This document shows positions 57,079-64,000 of a DNA stretch of 64,000 nucleotides, piece by piece. Each line of letters starts with the position of its first letter. Positions within the stretch are counted from its first letter, which is position 1. The stretch covers positions 23,358,148 to 23,422,147 of the forward strand of contig NC_082687.1 of NCBI RefSeq assembly GCF_949987515.2, read 5' to 3'. The position numbers and the translations under genes are program-made. The notes beneath the pieces were generated by a model. The model had not been told where the DNA came from, made no database searches, and was given only the letters and a program-made list of their open reading frames with translations. This DNA is from Delphinus delphis. Taxonomy: Eukaryota > Chordata > Mammalia > Artiodactyla > Delphinidae.

Positions 57079-60000
57079 AAAGCCAGAAGGGAGTGGCAGG
57101 ACATATTTCAAGTGATGAAAGGGAAAAAACTACAACCAATATTACCCTACCCAGCAAGGATCTCATTCAGATTCGACAGAGAAATTAAAACCTTTACAGA
57201 CAAGCAAAAGCTAACAGAATTCAGCACCACCAAACTAGCTTTACAACAAATGCTAAAGGAACTTCTCTAGGCAGGAAACACAAGAGTAGGAAAAGACCTA
57301 CAATAACAAACCCAAAACAATTAAGAAAATGGTAATGGGAACATACATATTGATAACTACCTTAAATGTAAATAGATTAAATGCTTCAACCAAAAGACAT
57401 AGACTGGCAGAATGAATATAAAAACAAGACCCGTATATACGCTGTCTACAAGAGACCCACTTCAGACCTAGGCACACATACAGACTGAAAGTGAGGGAAT
57501 GGAAAAAGATATTCCATGCAAATGGAAATCAAAAGAAAGCTGGAGTAGCAATTCTCATATCAGACAAAATAGACTTTAAAATAAAGAATATTATAAGAGA
57601 CAAAGAAGGTCATACATAATGATCAAGGGATAAATCCAAGAAGAAGATATAACAATTGTAAATATTTATGCACCCAACATAGAAGCACCTCAATATATAA
57701 GGCAAATACTAACAGCCATAAAGGGGGAAATCGACAGTAACACAATCATAGTGGGGGACTTTAACACCTCACTTTCACCAATGGACAGATCATCCACAAT
57801 GAAAATAAATAAGGAAACACATTAGACAAGACACATTAGACAAGATGGACTTAATTGATATTTATAAGACATTCCATCCAAAAACAAGAGAATACACTTT
57901 CTTCTCAAGTGCTCATGGAACATTCTTCATGATAGATCACACCTTGGGTCACAAATCAAGCCTTGGTAAATTTAAGAAAATTGAAATCATATCAAGTATC
58001 TTTTCCAACAACAACACTAGGAGACTAGATATCAATTACAGGGAAAAAAAACTGTAAAAAATACAAACACATGGAGGCTAAACAATACACTACTAAATGA
58101 GCAAGAGAGCATTAAACAAATCAAAAAGGAAATCAAAAAATACCTAGAAACAAATGACAATGAAAACACAATGACCCAAAACCTATGGGATGCAGCAAAA
58201 AAACAGTTATAAGAGGGAAATTTATAGCAATACAATCCTGCCTCAAAAAATAAGAAAAATCGCAAATGAACAACCTAACTTTACACCTAAAGCAATTAGA
58301 GAAATAAGAACAAAAATACCCCAAAGTTAGCAGAAGGAAAGAAATCATAAAGATCAGATCAGAAATAAATGAAAAAGAAATGAAGGAAACTATAGTAAAG
58401 ATCAATGAAACTAAAAACTTGTTCTTTGTGAAGATAAACAAAATTCATAAACCATTAGCCAGACTCATCAGGAAAAAAAGGGAGAAGACTCAAATCAATA
58501 GAATTGGAATGAAAAGGAGAAGTAACAACTGACACTGAAGAAATACAAAGGATCATGAAAGATTACTAGAAGCAACTCTATGCCAATAAAATGGACAACC
58601 TGGAAGAAATGGACAAACTCTTAGAAACGCACACTCTTGAAAGACTGAACCAGGAAGAAATAGAAAATATGAACAGACCAATTACAAGCACTGAAATTGA
58701 AACTGTGATTAAAAATCTTCCAGCAAACAAAAGCCCAGGACCACATGGCTTCACAGGTGAATTTTATCTAACATTTAGAGAAGAGCTAAACCCTATCCTT
58801 CTCAAACTCTTCCAAAATATAGCAGAGGGAGGACCACTCCCAAACTCATTCTATGAGACCACCATCACCCTGATACCAAAACCAGACAAAAATGTCACAA
58901 AGAAAGAAAACTACAGGCCAATATCACTGATGAACATAGATGCAAAAATCCTCAAGAAAATACTAGCAAACAGAATCCAACAGCACATTAAAAGGATCAT
59001 ACACCATGATCAAGTGGGATTCATCCCAGAAATGCAAGGATTCTTCAACATATGCAAATCAATCAATGTGATACACCATATTAACAAACTGAAGGATAAA
59101 AACCATATGATCATCTCAATAGATGCAGAAAAAGCTTTTGACAAAATTTAACACCTGTTTATGATAAAAAAAACTCTCCAGAAAGTGGTCATAGAGGGAA
59201 CCTACCTCAACATAATAAAAGCCATATATGACAAACTCACAGCCAACACCATTTTCAATGGTGAAAAACTGAAACCATTTCCTCTAAGATCAGGAATAAG
59301 ACAAAGTTGCCCACTCTCACCACTATTCTTCAACATAGTTTTGGAAGTTTTAGCCACAGCCATCAGAGAAGAAAAAGAAATAAAAGGAAACCAAATCAGA
59401 AAAGAAGAAGCAAAACTGTCACTGTTTGCAGATGACATGATACTATACATAGAGAATCCTAAAGATGCTACCACAAAACTATTAGAGCTAATCAATGAAT
59501 TTGGTAAAGTAGCAGGATACAAAATTAATGCACAGAAATCTCTTGCATTCCTATACACTAATGATGAAAAATCTGAAAGAGAAATTAAGGAAACACTCCC
59601 ACTTACCACTGCAACAAAAAGAATAAAATACCTAGGAATAAACCTTCCTAAGGAGACAAAAGACCTGTAAGCAGAAAACTATAAGACACTGATGAAAGAA
59701 ATTAAAGTTGATAAAAACAGATGGAGAGATATACCATGTTCTTGGATTGGAAGAATCAACATTGTGAAAATGACTATACTACCCAAAGCAATCTACAGAT
59801 TCAGTGCAATCCCTATCAAACTACCAACAGCATTTTTCACAGAACTAGAACAAAAAATTTCACAATTGGTATGGAAACACAAAAGACCCTGAATAGCCAA
59901 AGCCAACTTGAGAAAGAAAAATGGGGCCGGAGGAATCAGGCTCCCTGATTTCAGACTATACTACTAAGCTACAGTAATCAAAACAGTATGGTACTGGCAC

Positions 60001-61289
60001 AAAAACAGAAATATAGATCAATGGAACAGGACAGAAAGCCCAGAGATAAACCCATGCACATATGGTCACCTTATCTTTGATAAAGGAGGTAAGAATATAT
60101 AATGGAGAAAAGACAGCCTCTTCAATAATTGGTGCTGGGAAAACTGGACAGCTACATGTGAACGAATGAAATTGGAACACTCTCTAACACCATACACAAA
60201 AATAAACTCAAAATGGATTAAAGACCTAAATGTAAGGCCAGACACTATAAAACTCTTAGAGGAAAACACAGGCAGAACACTCTATGACATAAATCACATC
60301 AAGATCCTTTTGACCCACCTCCTAGAGAAATGGAAATAAAAACAAAAATAAACAAATGGGACCTAATGAAACTTCAAAGCTTTTGCACAGCAAAGTAAAC
60401 CATAAACAAGATGAAAAGACAACCCTCAGAATGGGAGAAAATATTTGCAAATGAAGCAACTGACAAAGGTTTAATCTCCAAAATATACAAGCAGTTCATG
60501 CAGTTCAATATCAAAACAACAAACAACCCAATCCAAAAATGGGCAGAAGACCTACATAGACATTTCTCCAAAGAAGATATACAGATTGCCGACAAACACC
60601 TCAAAGGATGCTTAACATCACTAATCATTAGAGAAATGCAAATCAAAACTACAATGAGGTATCACCTCACACTGGTCAGAATGGCCATCATCAGAAAATC
60701 TCCAAATAATAAATGCTGGAGAGGGTATGGAGAAAAGGGAATCCTCTTGAACTGTTGATGGGAATGTAAGTTGGTGCAGCCACTGTGGAGAATATTATGA
60801 AGGTTCCTTAAGAAACTAAAAATAGAAGTACCATACGACCCAGCAATGCCACTAATGGGCATATATCCTGAGAAAACCATAATTCAAAAAGAGTCATGTA
60901 CCACAATGTTAATTGCAGCTCTATTTACAATGCCAGGACATGGAAGCAACCTATGTGTCCATCGACAGATGAATGGATAAAGAAGATGTGGACATATATA
61001 CAATGGAATATTACTCAGCCATAAAAGGAAACGAAATTAAGTTATTTGTAGTGAGGTGGATGGACCTAGAGACTGTCATACACAGTGCAGTAAGTCAGGA
61101 GGAGGAAAACAAATATCGTATGCTAACATATATATATATGGAACCTAAAAAAAAATGTTTCTGGTGAATCTAGAAGCAGGACAGGAATAAAGATGCAGAC
61201 GTAGAGAATGGACTTGAGGACACAGGGAGGGGGAAGGGTAAGCTGGGACAAAGTGAGAGAGTAGCACTGACATATATACACTACCAAAT
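57079..61289 (+). mobile_element. Second large L1, missing both ends
   Basis: The element starts within the ORF1 C-terminus (57079-57270), continues through ORF2 and stops in the 3' UTR at about 61289, where the match breaks off at ACACTACCAAAT. The full-length copy at 11243 has about 260 bp more 3' UTR and a poly(A) tail. There is no A tail, and I see no TSD. It is otherwise the same type of L1. It cannot be autonomous. Confidence 0.93.
57330..61167 (+). pseudogene. L1 ORF2 of the second L1, multiply broken
   Basis: Separate open pieces cover most of the protein. 57845-58057 lies in the endonuclease domain. 58591-59151 and 59161-59670 cover the reverse-transcriptase domain, including FADD at 59425-59436 and the motif [16 protein letters not shown], where a serine replaces the usual glycine. 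59692-59892, 60411-60758 and 60973-61167 cover the C-terminal part. At least eight stops or frameshifts separate the pieces. In intact L1 this protein nicks target DNA and reverse-transcribes L1 RNA. Confidence 0.92.
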
Positions 61290-61375
61290 CTGTTTCATCA
61301 TCTGGAAAATAGGAAGAATAATACTTCATTTGCAAAGTTGTAAAAATTAAATGTAGTATATATACAAAGTACCCC
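61290..61375 (+). repeat. MIR fragment, forward
   Basis: CTGTTTCATCATCTGGAAAA followed by GTAAAAATTAAATGTAGTAT matches the 3' half of MIR. It abuts the broken L1 end directly. Confidence 0.72.
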
Positions 61376-62079
61376 TCCCCACCAAATGATAGATATGAAG
61401 GCTTACATTAAAGCAATAAGTTATCATTCTCTCTATCTTTCTGAAGAGCAAGGTCATACTTCGTATTACTATTTTAATAATGATGACAAGGCCTCCATGA
61501 ATTACTTAATTTCACTCCCTGCAGTCCATAGTTATCACTGATCCATTTCCCACCCCTGCTGCTTTCATTCCTACCCAGGTGACCCTACAAGAACTGGAGT
61601 CAGCTCCTGAATTTCTATATAGAAGGAACTAGGGGCAAAAATCTGGTAAGAAAGAGACATTAGAAAAATTGTCTTGAAGTTGAATTTGCACAGCAAGGAC
61701 ACTGTTTTGGTTCCAGTAAACAGAGGGATTTTTGCATTGATGCTGTGCATACAAAGCAAGCACCCTGTTTTACATATGCTGCATGTTTGGGGAGTTTTCA
61801 GGAGGCCGATGGAGATACAAAAGACCTTAAAAATCCGCCTTCTCCTATTGTGTCCAGCCACCGCTTAGCCCATCGTCAAACATTACCCTCCATGACACGT
61901 TTCAAAATTCTTAGATCACATTAGTAACTACACCTGAAATACTCTTCCTTTCTTATAACCGATTCATTGCTCCATGCCTATCCTAAGAAATATTCAAAGT
62001 TACAAACTGCTCATTGCTCATCACCTAACTTTGACCGCAATTTCAGTCAGGAAAACTGCAATATACGGCTAGTGTTGGA
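61376..62079. other. Unassigned sequence
   Basis: No gene or named repeat was recognised. Frames of 64-96 codons on both strands overlap and show no domain. Confidence 0.4.
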
Positions 62080-62285
62080 GCCAGACTGCCTATGTTCGAG
62101 CAGGTGTGTGACACAGGGCAAGTTTCTTATCCTCTCTATGTGTCAGCTTCCTCATCTACAAGATGAGGATAACAGTAGTAATCTACCCCATGAATTGTGG
62201 CAAGGAAGAAATGAGTTAATCACTGTAAAGTTTGCTGTGAAGTTAGTGATATATAAAGGTTAGCTATTACTATTGCTAAGTTAAA
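62080..62285 (+). repeat. MIR, forward, near full length
   Basis: TTGGAGCCAGACTGCCTATG, TGTGTGACACAGGGCAAGTT, TCAGCTTCCTCATCTACAAG and AATGAGTTAATCACTGTAAA are the MIR landmark blocks in order. Confidence 0.9.
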
Positions 62286-62328
62286 ACGGTACCATCTTAT
62301 ATATACAGCATTCCTCTAGGCACTTATC

Positions 62329-62467
62329 TAAAAGTGACTGCCTCTGAAAAAGAGTGGATATATGTATTTGTATAACAGATTCACTTTGCTGTACATGTGA
62401 AACTAACACAACATTGTAAATCAATTATACCCCAATACAAATTTTAAAAAATAAAAGCAACTGCCTC
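62329..62467 (+). repeat. Extremely 5'-truncated L1 tail with 16-bp TSD
   Basis: The insert at 62345-62451 (107 bp) is only the last part of an L1 3' UTR (ACACAACATTGTAAATCAAT) plus an A-rich end. The flanks TAAAAGTGACTGCCTC and TAAAAGCAACTGCCTC match at 14 of 16 positions. Confidence 0.87.
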
Positions 62468-62599
62468 AGAATCAGTTCATCTAGATATTTGGTAATAAAG
62501 CCCCACTGAGTAATGCCCAAAATCCTTTTTTTTTTTTGTTAGAGAACAAAAAGGAAAATAGTATTTTAAATTCCATTTTGATCTATAGCAATGTGTTAT

Positions 62600-62817
62600 T
62601 TTGTAATTCATTGTACATATATTTATTGAGTACTTACTATGTGCCAGACACTGTGCCAGGAGCTAAGAATAAAGCGGTGAATGAAAACAGATATAGCCCC
62701 TCCCCTGGTGATGCTTACGTACAGTGGGGGAAAGCACCACCAATCCAATAATCATAAAACAAATGGAAAACATTAAGTATGAAAAATGTTGTAAGGTGAG
62801 GTACATGATGCTGTAAG
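62600..62817 (+). repeat. L2 LINE, first part
   Basis: ATATATTTATTGAGTACTTA, CTATGTGCCAGACACTGTGC and AATAAAGCGGTGAATGAAAA match the L2 (L2a-like) block that precedes the sequence resuming at about 63410. Confidence 0.85.
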
Positions 62818-63405
62818 AAGGCCGATTTGCCAAAAATCAATTTGCAGAAAGCCAATTTGCCAAAAGTCAATTTTCCAAATGACTGATTCACTGAATTCCC
62901 TAACAGACAAATCACTGAAAGCTAGTTCACCAAAAACCAATTTCTAGAAAATCAATTTGATGAAAAGTAGTCTGCCAAATTATCATTTCATCAAATGACT
63001 AATTTACTGAATTATTAAGGATTTTTCAAAGACTTCATTTCACAGATATTGCAATGCAGTCCTTTCATGACAGCTCTTTAACTCCAAATTTGACTGTCTG
63101 TCTGGGCTGGATATCAATTTCATGTTTTCACATTTTAGATGCCAAGTCCTTCTCTAAAGCCCAATGATCCAGTACTTCAATGTAAGCAAATGGTGGGCTT
63201 CTCCTTAAATGCAATTTACTGTCTTTAGACTTAAGCCTCTTCCAGAAAGATTGCTGCAGAGAACCACCCTAGACCAGGGTGATGAACTGGTCTCCTGTAA
63301 GTTGGCTTTTGCCAACTTTGTTTTTAGCCAATCTGTAATTCATGGAACTGACTCTAAGTTAACTGTTTTCCATTGAAATTACCTAAAGTACATGCTTTAG
63401 AACTG
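62818..63405. repeat. Unclassified insert with 15-bp periodic array
   Basis: This block separates two collinear L2 parts, so it is probably an insertion. Its left part (62821-63012) is an array of about 12 diverged 15-bp units related to GCCAATTTGCCAAAA, with one shortened unit at 62896-62905. Near the right end, AAGTTGGCTTTTGCCAACTT (63299-63318) is a hairpin using the same words. It may be a DNA transposon with subterminal repeats; I cannot name the family. Confidence 0.6.
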
Positions 63406-63409
63406 GGGA

Positions 63410-64000
63410 GTTTGGCCTTGTCAAACAGGTGAGAGAAGGCTTCACTGAGGAAAAAAATAACTGAACTAAGGTCAGTAGGACAAACTTTAAGAACCACCAA
63501 GCAAAAGGGGGGGGGAGGAACAAAGGGAAAAGCATATGCAAAAACTATTTGAAAGGATGAAGCACTGAAATTAGAAGAGTTTGCAAAATGGCCACTGTGG
63601 GTGGAATACAAAGAACGTGGGGAAGCATAGTGTGAACAGAGGCTAGAAATATGGTTGAGAGCTAGACCTGTTGTGCCCCATAGACCATAATAAAAACTTC
63701 TGTTCTTACTTTAAGAATGGGGAGCTTTAATACATTTAAGTAGAGGAATGACATAATCAGATTTGCATGTTCAAAGATTAGTTTGCAAGTGGTGTGGAGA
63801 CAATATTTTAAGAGTGTGCTGGTATAGGCTATTTTCTTACCTGGAAATTTATTATTGTGGTAGTTCAGAAGTCAGAAGATAGTAATTAGACTAGGGGAGG
63901 CAGAAAAAGTGGAGCAAAGTAAATTACTTATAGACCTATTTAGGAGGTCAAAACAATAGAACTTGTTATGGGTTATTGGATATGAAGGTGAAGAAGAGGA
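63410..64000 (+). repeat. L2 LINE, second part
   Basis: GAGAGAAGGCTTCACTGAGG, GGGAAAAGCATATGCAAAAA, AGTAGAGGAATGACATAATC, AGTGGTGTGGAGACAATATT and GTGGTAGTTCAGAAGTCAGA follow the order of L2. It runs off the window end. Confidence 0.85.

Noticed and set aside
62821..63012. CRISPR array
   Set aside because: The 15-bp units are contiguous and diverged with no spacers, and the DNA is mammalian.

Overview
The window looks like nuclear DNA from a cetacean or close cetartiodactyl relative. It carries five copies of a young tRNA-Glu-derived SINE of the CHR type, three copies of an older, longer relative, and two large L1 elements whose 5' UTR and ORFs are of the cetartiodactyl kind. No host protein-coding gene, intact functional tRNA, rRNA, CRISPR array or prokaryotic-style operon could be supported. 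The longest open frames all fall inside L1 copies. The rest are short chance frames, many of them inside SINEs, LTRs or pyrimidine tracts. The best overall description is an intergenic or deep intronic, AT-rich, repeat-dense stretch.

Layout. 1-3.2 kb: an old L1 (ORF1 joined to a 3' end) broken by two SINEs and one antisense L1 tail. 3.2-11.2 kb: mostly unassigned sequence with one CTCF-like motif, a reverse CHR SINE (6.5 kb), a short L1 tail (7.9 kb), a long SINE (9.9 kb) and an old L1 5' region (10.4 kb). 11.24-18.66 kb: the main landmark, a full-length L1 with an 18-bp target-site duplication (TSD), CpG-rich 5' UTR, broken ORF1 and ORF2, and a CHR SINE in the endonuclease region of ORF2. 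19-26 kb: SINE with an expanded tetranucleotide tail, a long repeat-poor interval, an antisense L1 relic, two L1 3' ends and a (GT)21 microsatellite. 26.5-30 kb: L2, a MaLR-like LTR, and an old L1 ORF2 split by a solo LTR. 30-34 kb: mostly unassigned, with a CHR SINE, a GGAA tract and a MER5A element. 34-38.4 kb: antisense old L1 split by an MLT1 LTR, then an LTR-like block. 38.8-52.7 kb: L1ME tail, long antisense L2 copies, an L1 3' end, several MaLR LTRs, MIRs, L2 fragments, a CHR SINE and a hAT-Charlie element. 53.3-56 kb: an ERV-type LTR directly followed by a tRNA-Glu-like sequence, then MIR and further LTR fragments. 57.08-61.29 kb: a second large L1, missing both ends. 61.3-64 kb: MIRs, a 107-bp L1 tail and a long L2 interrupted by an element with a 15-bp internal periodicity.

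How it fits together. The features do not form a pathway; they are layers of insertions. Nesting gives a relative order: L2, MIR and old L1 first, then MaLR/ERV LTRs and hAT elements, then the cetartiodactyl L1s, and the CHR SINEs last. The machinery encoded by L1 (endonuclease and reverse transcriptase) is what is known to mobilise tRNA-derived SINEs, and the A-rich tails and TSDs seen here fit that. All family names come from sequence recognition only; no alignment was run. Subfamily labels should be read as approximate.
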